The notes beneath the pieces are model-generated. The model was not told the DNA's origin. It made no database searches and saw only the letters and a program-made list of their open reading frames with translations. From Bartonella bacilliformis Ver097 (GTDB taxonomy: Bacteria; Pseudomonadota; Alphaproteobacteria; Rhizobiales; Rhizobiaceae), in assembly GCF_000709795.1 (NCBI RefSeq), contig NZ_KL503803.1, positions 62,001-126,000 on the forward strand: 64,000 nt of DNA. Direction: 5' to 3'. The position numbers were made by a program, and so were the translations under genes. Below are positions 39,617 to 49,453 of this stretch, in pieces; position 1 is the first letter of the stretch; the number at the start of each line of letters is the position of its first letter.

Positions 39617-42493
39617 TTAATTCTTATAAGAAAAGCGATTTTGAACTAAAGAAATAAGTGCTTCGACGGTAACTGGTTTTGTAATAATTGTACTTTGGAT
39701 ATATTGACAGCCTTCTTTTTTTAGAAAGATAGCTTCTTTTTCATTTTCTACACCTTCTGCAATGATCTGCAAATTAAGGTCAGTAGCTATGTTAATAATT
39801 GACTTGAGAACAAGTTGTTTCTCAGGTGAATCGATTGAAACAAGTGAGCGATCTAATTTAATCATGTTGAATGGATAACGGACAAGATAAGTCAGCGATG
39901 AATAGCCTGTTCCAAAATTATCGAGTGCGAGATTAATTCCTAATGTTTTAATCTTTTCAAGAAAGTGAGCTGATTGTTCCGGATTTTTTCTCAAAACAAA
40001 CTCAGATATTTCGATCATTAAGCTTCCTTCATTCAGTGGATGACAAAGAAGAGTTGAGCGCAGTTGATTTATAAGATCAGGGTGAATCATGTCTGCACTT
40101 GGTAAGTTAATTGAAATAAAGAAAGATTGTTGAAAACATTTTTCTTGTATATTGATAAGGCTAGTAACAGCTTCATCAATGATAAACTGTGCTAAATTCA
40201 GAACGACTTGTTCATTTTCTGCGACTTTGATAAAATCAGAGACATTTAAATGTCCATAATTTGGATGATGCCACTCTAAAACTGCTTCAAAGCCAATAAT
40301 TTGTCCATCCGATAGATTAAAAATAGGGTGGTAGAGGATTTTCATTTCATTACGCTTTATGGCATGATGAATGTCTTGTTCTATATTGCGGTATCCAAGA
40401 TCCAAATTACGCAAATGAGGGCGGAAAGGTTCAATATGATTACCGCCTTTTTGTTTTGCATGTATCATCGCAAGTTCACAGTCATTAAGGATATTTTTAG
40501 CAGTTGATCTGCTTTCATTCCATGTAACAAGTCCAATTGATGTTGAAAGTGTTATTTTTTTTTCTACAATATCAATAGGTGCTGAGATTATCTTACACAG
40601 ATGATTAGCAAATGCAGCAATTTTCTGTGGGTCAGTTTCACTGAGCAAGATAATTGCAAAACGGTCTGCAGAAAGGCGTGATAGAGTATCTTGAACATTA
40701 ATGAGACGGTTTAAACGACGCGCGATTATCAAAAGTACCGTATCTCCAATGGCTATGCCTAATTTGCGATTAATTTGACGGAAATTATCAAAATCAATCA
40801 TGAGAACAGTTGGCCTAATTTTTATATTTTCTTTAGCTAAAGTTGTGTAACTCTGTAGTCGATCAAAGAAAATTTGTTGGTTAGGAAGGCCTGTTAAATT
40901 GTCATGGATTGCATCATGCAATAGACGTTCTTCAGCTTTTTTATGATTGGTAATATTAATAATTGTTCCAATAACTCGGGTCACCTTGCCATCTTTTGGG
41001 ATGGCAGGGCGTGCGCGAAGTGAAAGCCAATGATAATAGCCATCACCGGAAGATAAGCGAAAAATTTGATTAATACGCCCATTTTTATTTTTAAGGATGA
41101 TATCTAATGTGGCTTGAAAGCGCTCACGATCATCATGATGCAAGGCTGAAATCCAGTTATGCATAGTGCCATTGAGTTGATGGATATTTTTACCAAAGAT
41201 AGCTGTCATATCTGGATGAATAACGATATGGTCACGTTCAACATTCCAGTCCCAGATAATACTTCCAGCTCCTCTTGCAGCAAGTGCTTGCCGCTCAAGG
41301 TCAGAAAAAATTCCCTCATGGAAAGGTTCATTAGAAAAAGTTTGTTGCATAATAGTAAAACTGATGAGAAGAACGATAAGAACCAGTCCTCCTGCTAGAG
41401 CTGATTGAATAATATCATTGTTTAAATTTCCTGCTATGCAGATATAAGCTCCAAAAGACCAGAAGATAATTAATAACCATGTCGGAATGAGCATGATGGC
41501 TCGGTCATAATTTCGGATCGAGAAATAGCTGATTAAAATAGTGCCTAGTATAGTTGTTAATCCAAATGATAAGCGAGCGATACCAGCCGCTCTCGGGGGA
41601 TCATAAATAGCAAATGCTCCCAAACCGCAAAGAGCGATAATCCATGCAATGGCACCATAGCTAAAGTGATAATGCCAGCGATTAAGGCATAGATACGTGA
41701 AAAGGAAGATAAACAACGTTGCAGCAAGCGAAACTTCTGTACCAGCACGCCAAATCGGTTCTGTTATTGGTGTAATTGCAAAGAGTTTATTTAAGAAGTT
41801 AAAATCAATACCAATATAAAAGAGAACGGCCCAAGCAACAGCAGCTGTTGCAGGGAAGAGACTTGTTCCGCGGACAACAAATAGAACAGTTAGTAAAAGT
41901 GCCAAGAGACCTGATATACCAAGTAAGATACCATGATAAAGCGTATAAGAGTTAAGGGTATCTTTATAAGCTTCAGGTTTCCATAAATAGATTTTTGGTA
42001 AATTTTCAGAGCTTAATTCTGCAACAAATGTAATAACAGCACCAGGGTTAAGTGTAATCTGAAAGACGTCTGAATTTGTACTAGCCTGACGATTAAGGGA
42101 AAATCCTTCGCTAGGAGTAATAGATTGAATGCGCGCTGATCCAAGGTCTGGCCAGAGAAAGCCTGAGTTAGCTATGCGGTAATGAGGTGCAACAATGAGA
42201 CGATCAATTTGCTCATTTGTTGGATTTGCCAAGGAAAATACTGCCCAGTTTCCGGAAAAATTTTTATGGCTAGCCTGCACTTCAATTCGCCATATAACAC
42301 CATCTGGTCCTGGTATCGTACTTGTTTGAAAAATAGAACTGTTTGTGCGATGAATTTGAACGGCCTTTGAGAGATCAATAGCTGCATCTTGAGAGGAAAT
42401 TTTAACTGGTTCAATGGCTTGTGCCAGGGAGAGATGGATAGATAGATTTATTACAAAAACAATAACACTAACTATTTTACGCAAACTCTTCAC
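39617..42493 (-). CDS. Membrane protein with PAS, degenerate GGDEF and EAL domains
   Basis: A 958-residue protein: signal peptide, an extracytoplasmic beta domain (residues ~30-175), seven to eight helices (~190-390, 7TMR-DISM-like layout), and a PAS/PAC sensor (~405-520). A GGDEF domain (~525-690) and an EAL domain (~705-950) follow. The GGDEF signature is replaced by SADRF (608-612). In the EAL domain the lead motif reads EAVLEW (from 736), and the metal-binding DDFGTG reads DNFGTG (858-863). Cyclase activity is thus very unlikely and phosphodiesterase activity doubtful. It may be a c-di-GMP receptor or regulator. The start is a GTG. Confidence 0.92.
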   Translation of the reverse strand: MKSLRKIVSVIVFVINLSIHLSLAQAIEPVKISSQDAAIDLSKAVQIHRTNSSIFQTSTIPGPDGVIWRIEVQASHKNFSGNWAVFSLANPTNEQIDRLIVAPHYRIANSGFLWPDLGSARIQSITPSEGFSLNRQASTNSDVFQITLNPGAVITFVAELSSENLPKIYLWKPEAYKDTLNSYTLYHGILLGISGLLALLLTVLFVVRGTSLFPATAAVAWAVLFYIGIDFNFLNKLFAITPITEPIWRAGTEVSLAATLFIFLFTYLCLNRWHYHFSYGAIAWIIALCGLGAFAIYDPPRAAGIARLSFGLTTILGTILISYFSIRNYDRAIMLIPTWLLIIFWSFGAYICIAGNLNNDIIQSALAGGLVLIVLLISFTIMQQTFSNEPFHEGIFSDLERQALAARGAGSIIWDWNVERDHIVIHPDMTAIFGKNIHQLNGTMHNWISALHHDDRERFQATLDIILKNKNGRINQIFRLSSGDGYYHWLSLRARPAIPKDGKVTRVIGTIINITNHKKAEERLLHDAIHDNLTGLPNQQIFFDRLQSYTTLAKENIKIRPTVLMIDFDNFRQINRKLGIAIGDTVLLIIARRLNRLINVQDTLSRLSADRFAIILLSETDPQKIAAFANHLCKIISAPIDIVEKKITLSTSIGLVTWNESRSTAKNILNDCELAMIHAKQKGGNHIEPFRPHLRNLDLGYRNIEQDIHHAIKRNEMKILYHPIFNLSDGQIIGFEAVLEWHHPNYGHLNVSDFIKVAENEQVVLNLAQFIIDEAVTSLINIQEKCFQQSFFISINLPSADMIHPDLINQLRSTLLCHPLNEGSLMIEISEFVLRKNPEQSAHFLEKIKTLGINLALDNFGTGYSSLTYLVRYPFNMIKLDRSLVSIDSPEKQLVLKSIINIATDLNLQIIAEGVENEKEAIFLKKEGCQYIQSTIITKPVTVEALISLVQNRFSYKN

Positions 42494-42876
42494 AGTGTTT
42501 CACTTTCAGTATTAAAACCGTTTGATCTTAAGTTGTTTTTTAAAAAAAACATTCACCTTTTCAAGTTTTTTGTGAAACGTGGTTGTCATTTTTTTGAAAA
42601 AGTTACGCAGTTTTACACAAAAGTAAATAATAAATAAGATGTCTGTTTGTTCGACGTATATTGAAATGATGGAGTTCTATTTTAACAAAAAATAAGCCGT
42701 CACTTTTCAGATTTTACACATATACCCTTATTATTCAATTCTTTATCACATGGATTTTTAATTGGATAGTTTTGTCGTATCATTTGATAGATATTTCCTA
42801 AATTTATTTGAAAAATTTTTAAATGATTTTGTTCATACAGAAAATACAAATTCAAGTACTGATGAAGAAAGGGGGA
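42494..42876. other. Intergenic gap between GGDEF/EAL and M16 peptidase genes
   Basis: About 380 AT-rich bases. In relatives a GNAT acetyltransferase gene often stands between these two genes. I find only short frames here and no acetyltransferase motif. The promoter of the GGDEF/EAL gene is expected here. Confidence 0.45.
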
Positions 42877-44160
42877 TTAGAGACAGTGATTTATTTTGGA
42901 TGAAAGAGTTGATCTTAAATCATCAAAATTTATGAGAGATCTAGCTGGGCCAACAGTTGCTAATGTTGGTTTGGAGTTAGTAATCAAATTGTTTGCTAGG
43001 TTTGTAAGTCGTTGAGGGGTAACAAGATCTAAGTATTCAGTTGTTTCAGATATTGGAATGGGTCGACCATAAAGAAGAATTTGGCGGGCAATAAGATGTG
43101 CCTGACTGGATGGATTTTCTTGTGACATTATGAGATTTGCACGATATTGAGCCTGTGCTCGTTGAAGTTCGTTGATATGAATATTTTGGCCTACTTTAGA
43201 AAGTTCATCAAAAATAACAGGAAAAAGTGTCTCTAGTTTTCTCTGTCCGGTGGCTGTATGAATACCAAAAAGCCCAGTATCTGAAAATCCCCAGTGGAAA
43301 GTGTAAATAGAATAACATAATCCACGTTTTTCTCTAATTTCTTGGAATAATCGTGATGACATTCCTCCTCCAAGAATAATTGAAAGAATTTGAGCAGTAT
43401 AAAAATCCTGTGTGTGATAGGGATAACCTTCAAAGCCAAGAACAATTTGTGTGTCCATTAAATCCCGATGTTTATGGAATTTTCCGCCAGTATAATGAGC
43501 AAAGTTAGCTAAAGGGGCTGTTGAATAGGGGCGAAAAACGCCAAGACGATTTTCAACTTCACGTAAAAAACTTTCATGTTGCACAGCTCCTGCAGCAATG
43601 ACAATCATACGATCTGCACTATATTGTTCATGCATGAAACTGCGGAGATCATCAGATGTCAAGGACTGAATTGTTTTAGGGGTTCCTAAAATAGAACGAC
43701 CAAGAGACTGATGACGAAAGGCTGTTTCAGTAAAATGGTCAAAAACAATGTCATCGGGAACATCACAGGTGGCACCAATTTCTTGAAAAACCACTTGTTT
43801 TTCCCGCTCTAACTCTTCTTCATCAAATTTTGGACATGTCATGATGTCGGATAGAATATCAATGGCGAGGGAAATGTCATTTTTAAGAACACGTGCAAAA
43901 TAGGCGGTGGTTTCAATACTGGTCGTAGCGTTGATTTCACCTCCAACATCTTCAATCTCAGATGCAATTTTAAAGGCTGTGCGGTTTTCTGTTCCTTTGA
44001 AAGCCATATGTTCAAGGAGATGAGCAATACCATGTTGGGTAGATTTTTCATTGCGTGAGCCAACTTTGACCCATATTCCAAGCGCTACACTGTCAATGTG
44101 TTGCATTGTGTGTGTGGCGATAGTCAAACCATTACTCAGGCGGCTGATGTCTACACTCAT
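42877..44160 (-). CDS. M16 family zinc peptidase (processing peptidase-like)
   Basis: A 427-residue M16B peptidase related to the mitochondrial processing peptidase beta subunit. The inverted zinc motif HxxEH is in HLLEHMAFKGT near residue 48, with the distal glutamate about 75 residues on in the EELEREKQVVFQEI region. The second M16 domain (after ~200) ends normally. Its GGGMSSRLFQEIREKRGLCYS is the glycine-rich and R/Y substrate motif. I chose the ATG at 44160, homologous to family starts, over the longer frame to 44196. In Rhizobiales it follows thrC, of which a relic remains just upstream. Confidence 0.94.
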   Translation of the reverse strand: MSVDISRLSNGLTIATHTMQHIDSVALGIWVKVGSRNEKSTQHGIAHLLEHMAFKGTENRTAFKIASEIEDVGGEINATTSIETTAYFARVLKNDISLAIDILSDIMTCPKFDEEELEREKQVVFQEIGATCDVPDDIVFDHFTETAFRHQSLGRSILGTPKTIQSLTSDDLRSFMHEQYSADRMIVIAAGAVQHESFLREVENRLGVFRPYSTAPLANFAHYTGGKFHKHRDLMDTQIVLGFEGYPYHTQDFYTAQILSIILGGGMSSRLFQEIREKRGLCYSIYTFHWGFSDTGLFGIHTATGQRKLETLFPVIFDELSKVGQNIHINELQRAQAQYRANLIMSQENPSSQAHLIARQILLYGRPIPISETTEYLDLVTPQRLTNLANNLITNSKPTLATVGPARSLINFDDLRSTLSSKINHCL

Positions 44161-44259
44161 ATGTTTATGACTCCACTTAATAATCCAGATGCTCAATTAA
44201 TGAAGAGTACTGGAGTATTTTTGATTTGAATTTATGCAGCTAACCTTGATGAGGTGTAC

Positions 44260-44337
44260 ACGACTTTGAAAAATATAATTTTTGATCATTTTTTCATCAT
44301 TAGCAAGATTTGTAAAGTGATCTTCAGTTGTATCAAC
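44260..44337 (-). pseudogene. thrC: thrC (threonine synthase) C-terminal relic
   Basis: About 100 bases upstream of the M16 peptidase gene, one minus-strand frame after a stop reads DTTEDHFTNLANDEKMIKNY, then IFQSR. This agrees with the end of rhizobial ThrC, where an E-x-F-T-x-L-P-N-D segment is followed by a V-x-x-Y-I helix and a terminal S-R. Further upstream, in another register (near 44345-44370), P-A-x-x-x-x-W is a possible trace of the preceding part, implying a frameshift. The rest of the 381-base gap shows no thrC. The match is from memory of the family. Confidence 0.65.
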
Positions 44338-44541
44338 TTATCCAGATAATGTAATTTGCTGGACATTAATATTTGTGTAAGTATCAAGGATTTAGTAAGA
44401 TAAGGAGTGCAAGAATAATTGTTGGATTATGGATTTATTGCTCTTTGCTTAATACACTTCGCGTTCTGGTAGGCGTGTTCTCGTTCAAAAACGCATTACT
44501 AAAAGCTTATATAAGCGAGTATATGTTCAAATGTCTTTTTA

Positions 44542-45234
44542 TTATGAGTCTTGCCATATTGTCATAGCTTCTAAGACTTTTGGTAAATGAGCATATTTAT
44601 TAATTACTGTTTCTGCACCAGAAGCTATGAGATCATTGGAGTGATTCAGGTAACTGTGGGATCCCCCAGTAAAACCAATAACACGCATGCCTGCTGCTTT
44701 TGCAGAACGTACACCATGAATAGAATCTTCTATAACAATAGCATTTTGGGGTTTTATACCTAATTCATGTGCAGCAAAGAGGAAAACATCAGGTGCAGGT
44801 TTTGGTTTTTTAGTTCCAACTTCAGGTGCAGAAAATATTTTATCTTCAAAAAAATCAAAAAAATTAACGGTTATAAGCATTTGCTCTATATCTGTTTTCA
44901 TTGCGTTGGAGCAAATACAATAGGGATAACGAGATTTAACATTTTCTATGGCCCTTTTTACACCATTAATAGGATGTAGGTCAGTTTTCATTTGTGCGCG
45001 AAAAAGATCTGACATTCGATCTATGATATGAGCAGAAATTGGCTTTCCTATTTCTTGTTCGATCTTTTTAAGAATATCGCAGAAAATAAGTCCTGCAAAA
45101 CGTTCGCTTAATTCTTCGGGTGAAATTTTATATCCTATTTCTTTGAGTAATTGTGATCCAATTTTTGCTAGGAGATATTCGGAGTCTACCAGAACTCCAT
45201 CGCAATCAAAAATAATGAGATCAATCTGAGGCAT
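44542..45234 (-). CDS. HAD-superfamily phosphatase (subfamily IA)
   Basis: A 230-residue HAD hydrolase. Motif I is IFDCDGVLVDSE with the nucleophile aspartate near residue 9. Motif II lies in the YCICSNAM region, and the lysine and acidic motifs III/IV are in KPKPAPDVFLFAA and VIEDSIHGVRSAKAAGM. A helical cap lies at residues ~18-85. It resembles phosphoglycolate phosphatase or beta-phosphoglucomutase-type enzymes, but the substrate cannot be assigned. It is divergent from ccrM, a common neighbour in Rhizobiales. Confidence 0.9.
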   Translation of the reverse strand: MPQIDLIIFDCDGVLVDSEYLLAKIGSQLLKEIGYKISPEELSERFAGLIFCDILKKIEQEIGKPISAHIIDRMSDLFRAQMKTDLHPINGVKRAIENVKSRYPYCICSNAMKTDIEQMLITVNFFDFFEDKIFSAPEVGTKKPKPAPDVFLFAAHELGIKPQNAIVIEDSIHGVRSAKAAGMRVIGFTGGSHSYLNHSNDLIASGAETVINKYAHLPKVLEAMTIWQDS

Positions 45235-45435
45235 GAGAAATTCCTTTATACGTTATTATGATTTAAGAGTGCGCAAAATTAAGATTATAAGATTTTTTTT
45301 CATCAAGGTATGTATATTTTCAGGATTGTTTTCATAAATTTTATATTATGTAAATAATTATGATAAATAACAGAAAATAGAGACTTACTGAGTATGAAAT
45401 TATTTTATTTAGTTTGAAAATAGGTACTTGTTTAA

Positions 45436-45457
45436 AAATGGATTAACGATCCATTTA
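45436..45457 (+). promoter_or_regulatory. Inverted repeat with CtrA-like box upstream of ccrM
   Basis: AAATGGAT (45436-45443) and ATCCATTT (45449-45456) form an 8-base inverted repeat with a 5-base spacer. Overlapping it, TTAA-N7-TTTA (45443-45457) is one base from the CtrA consensus TTAA-N7-TTAA. It lies about 90 bases before the ccrM ATG. CtrA control of ccrM is established in Caulobacter. The rest of the 309-base gap (45235-45543) shows nothing else. Confidence 0.45.
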
Positions 45458-45477
45458 CTCTATATTTGTAAATATAA

Positions 45478-46680
<1,203 letters not shown>

Positions 46681-46758
46681 GTCATAAGTTAAATTGGCTT
46701 TTAAAATTCTCATGAATTTATCTTAATTTGGAATGCTGAGCTTTTACGAGGGATAAGG

Positions 46759-47820
46759 CTATTTAAATCTAAAAAGATTGGGGATCGCTACAGAAATAGC
46801 CTTTTTCATAACAGTAGGAAGAGCTTCCTTGGTAAGATGCTGAATGTCACACCACCAGCCATTTTTAAGATTTATTTCACAAATATTATCGATATAATAA
46901 ATATCAAGCTTCAGAGAAAAATGGGTAAAAACATGTGTTATTTGTCCTTTAAATTGCCAGTCAGCAGCAAAAGGTGCATGGAGAAGCGCATTTTCGTTTT
47001 TGAATCCGATGGTGTTGGGGATTTGTGTCATTCCATTGAGAAGAGTTTGAGTTTTTCGTTTTTCCAGGTAAATTTTCTTATCTTTATTAATTACTATGAA
47101 AGCAGTTCCAGTTTTAAAAAGGCGGTCTTTTTTAGGAGGTTTCACTGGAAAATGTTCTACTGTTTGCATTTTTGTTGCTTGGCATGAATTTTGGAGAGGG
47201 CATAGTAAACAGGATGGATTACGTGGTCTACAAATGATTGCTCCGAGATCCATCATGGCTTGTGCAAAATCGCCGGGGCGGTTTATCGCAATAATTTCTT
47301 GTATTTTTTCTTTGATTTCAGATTTTGCTTTAGGTAACATTGCAGTTATAGCAAACAAGCGGGTTATAATGCGTTCAATATTCCCATCAACAACAGAAAC
47401 AGGTTGATTAAAAGCAATGGCAGCGATGGCTGCTGCAGTATAGTCTCCAATGCCAGGTAAAGTGCGTAGTATTTTCATGGACTGTGGAAATTGACCGCCA
47501 TAATTTCTCATAAGATGATCAGCACAATTTTTAAGGTTGCGTGCGCGGGAGTAATAACCAAGGCCAGCCCATGCTTTCATGATATCATCTTGTGATGCTT
47601 GCGATAGAGATAAGAGATCAGGCCAAAGCTTTAGAAATTTTTTAAAATAAGGTTTAACCGTTTTAACGGTTGTTTGTTGGAGCATGATTTCAGATAGCCA
47701 AACTTGGTAAGGATCTGGATGGATTCCTTTCATTTGTTCCTTTGGGGTAATACGCCATGGCAAGTGCCGGTGATTTTGGTCGTACCAAGAAAGGAGGCGT
47801 GAAGAGATTTCATGCATCAT
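46759..47820 (-). CDS. mutY: A/G-specific adenine glycosylase MutY
   Basis: Removes adenine mispaired with 8-oxoguanine. It has the helix-hairpin-helix and catalytic region LRTLPGIGDYTAAAIAAIAF followed by VDGNIERI with the key aspartate. The 4Fe-4S ligands are in CRPRNPSCLLCPLQNSC. A C-terminal NUDIX-like domain recognises 8-oxoG. The 353-residue length is normal. The reading frame extends to a TTG at 47829. The ATG pair at 47820 and 47817 is the better start. It is convergent with ccrM over a 78-base gap. Confidence 0.95.
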   Translation of the reverse strand: MMHEISSRLLSWYDQNHRHLPWRITPKEQMKGIHPDPYQVWLSEIMLQQTTVKTVKPYFKKFLKLWPDLLSLSQASQDDIMKAWAGLGYYSRARNLKNCADHLMRNYGGQFPQSMKILRTLPGIGDYTAAAIAAIAFNQPVSVVDGNIERIITRLFAITAMLPKAKSEIKEKIQEIIAINRPGDFAQAMMDLGAIICRPRNPSCLLCPLQNSCQATKMQTVEHFPVKPPKKDRLFKTGTAFIVINKDKKIYLEKRKTQTLLNGMTQIPNTIGFKNENALLHAPFAADWQFKGQITHVFTHFSLKLDIYYIDNICEINLKNGWWCDIQHLTKEALPTVMKKAISVAIPNLFRFK

Positions 47821-48022
47821 AATTTTCAATCAATCATAGGAAGGTGTATAAAATGCAAAAAAGCTTTTATTTTGCAATTTACGGTTTGCGTGTAGCACAC
47901 GAATGGGTAAAATTTAATTGGGTGCATATTGGCTTCTTTATTTATATTTTGCGTTTGTTTTTATAGGGCAGTGGCTTTTATACGGAAGAAAACTATTATG
48001 GTTTACAATGATCTAGAGTGGA

Positions 48023-48520
48023 ATGAATAAAAAATATCACAAACACCATTTTTATTCTCTTTCTGAAGCAGTAGCTGGCATGCTTGACCCGATTTTACGT
48101 AAACGGACGGGGCTTAATATGGCGCTTGTAGAACATTGGCCACAGATTGCAGGTTTTGATGTTGCTGAATATACAATGCCACTCAAAATTATTTGGAGAT
48201 ATCGCTCTAGTCAAGATGAAATTTTCCAACCTGCAACACTTGTCGTTGCCTGTGAAGGATTTGCTGCGTTAAAATTGATGCACGAAACAGGTGAATTAAT
48301 TCAGCGAATTAATAGTTTTTTTGGGTATGTTGCAATTAATCGCATCAAAATAGAACAAAAGCAGGCAGATATTCGTGTTGATCAGTTGAGAGTAAAATCA
48401 GCTTTGAATGAAAAAGATAAAAAACGCATAAAAAAAATGCTTGATGGTGTTGAAAATGAAAACTTGCGTCAATCATTATATGAATTTGGATGTTGCATTT
48501 TTTCGGAAAAAAAACAATAA
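48023..48520 (+). CDS. DciA-like protein (DUF721)
   Basis: A 165-residue basic protein with the DUF721 core in its N-terminal 110 residues (LVEHWPQIAGFDVAEYTMPLKI, then VACEGFAALKLMHETGELIQRIN read in parts). DUF721 proteins include DciA, the ancestral loader of the replicative helicase DnaB. The C-terminal helix is charged. It is divergent from mutY and adjacent to a DsbA-like gene, an order found across Rhizobiales. The functional label is by family, not by direct evidence. Confidence 0.85.
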   Translation: MNKKYHKHHFYSLSEAVAGMLDPILRKRTGLNMALVEHWPQIAGFDVAEYTMPLKIIWRYRSSQDEIFQPATLVVACEGFAALKLMHETGELIQRINSFFGYVAINRIKIEQKQADIRVDQLRVKSALNEKDKKRIKKMLDGVENENLRQSLYEFGCCIFSEKKQ

Positions 48521-48610
48521 ATGAAGGAAAGCGCTTTTTACATTTCTTTTAAGGCATTAAAGAGAATTTTGAATTGTGTTCGTCTAATTAACAATAAAGA
48601 GGTATCGTTT

Positions 48611-49261
48611 ATGTTCAATCGTCATTCTCTTTTATCTTTAGTGACCATTTGTATCTTGGCTGTAATTATACAGATTCATGCAACTATAGCCTTCTCTGGT
48701 GAAGTAAAACCAGTTGCAATTGTTGATATGGCTAAGCTTCTTCAATCAGGAAAAGTTAAAGATAAATTTGAAGGTGATATTAATGCACCTGTGACTATCA
48801 TTGAATATGCTTCTCTGACATGTGCTTATTGTGCTGATTTCTACAATACTATACTTCCTAAAATTCGCAAAAAATACATCAAAACGGGAAAAGTGAAGCT
48901 TATTTTCCGAGATTTTGCTTATGATCCTCGAGCTACAGCAGGTTTTATGTTAGCACGGTGTGCGCCAGAGGATCGTTATTTTCCGTTGATAGAAGTTTTA
49001 TTTGAAAAACAGAAAGAGTGGGCTTGGGCACAAGATGCTTTAACACCTTTAAGAAAAATCAGTTTTATGGCAGGTTTTACAAATGAAAGCTTTGATTCTT
49101 GTTTACAAAATCAGTCCATCTTAGATGAAGTTAATGCATCTACTGAGCGTGGAAAAGAGCTTGGTGTTACAGCAACACCTACTTTTTTTATTAATGGTCA
49201 CCAATATAATGGTGGAATGTCAGTCGAAAATTTCTCTTCAATAATTGATAATTTTCTTTAA
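48611..49261 (+). CDS. Periplasmic DsbA-like thiol-disulfide oxidoreductase
   Basis: A 216-residue exported protein: signal peptide at residues 1-28, then a thioredoxin fold with an inserted helical domain. The active site is CAYC in SLTCAYCADFY near residue 76, and the cis-proline loop is in GVTATPTFFING near residue 180. This matches the DsbA/BdbD-type family (Thioredoxin_4) that oxidises envelope proteins. The frame opens upstream at 48521. The ATG at 48611 has AGAGG eight bases before it and gives a proper signal peptide. A terminator-like hairpin follows. Confidence 0.92.
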   Translation: MFNRHSLLSLVTICILAVIIQIHATIAFSGEVKPVAIVDMAKLLQSGKVKDKFEGDINAPVTIIEYASLTCAYCADFYNTILPKIRKKYIKTGKVKLIFRDFAYDPRATAGFMLARCAPEDRYFPLIEVLFEKQKEWAWAQDALTPLRKISFMAGFTNESFDSCLQNQSILDEVNASTERGKELGVTATPTFFINGHQYNGGMSVENFSSIIDNFL

Positions 49262-49281
49262 AAAATTATTCAGAAGGTAAG

Positions 49282-49317
49282 GGTAAGTATTGACGAAGAC
49301 GATTGCTTATCTTTTTT
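49282..49317 (+). terminator. Rho-independent terminator after the DsbA-like gene
   Basis: An 8-base stem (49282-49289 with 49304-49311, including two G-U pairs) closes a 14-base loop and is followed by six T residues (49312-49317). It lies 20 bases after the stop codon and separates this gene from ppdK. Confidence 0.6.
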
Positions 49318-49453
49318 CATATTAAAGGATTAATTTCAATATATTTATAAAGCAATTTTATGTTTGATTGGATTAGTTTTGAATCGAATGATTGTTTATG
49401 ATGATTAATCTGGATCATAGGGCGTTGTGATAGTGATGGTGAGGGTTTGTACC

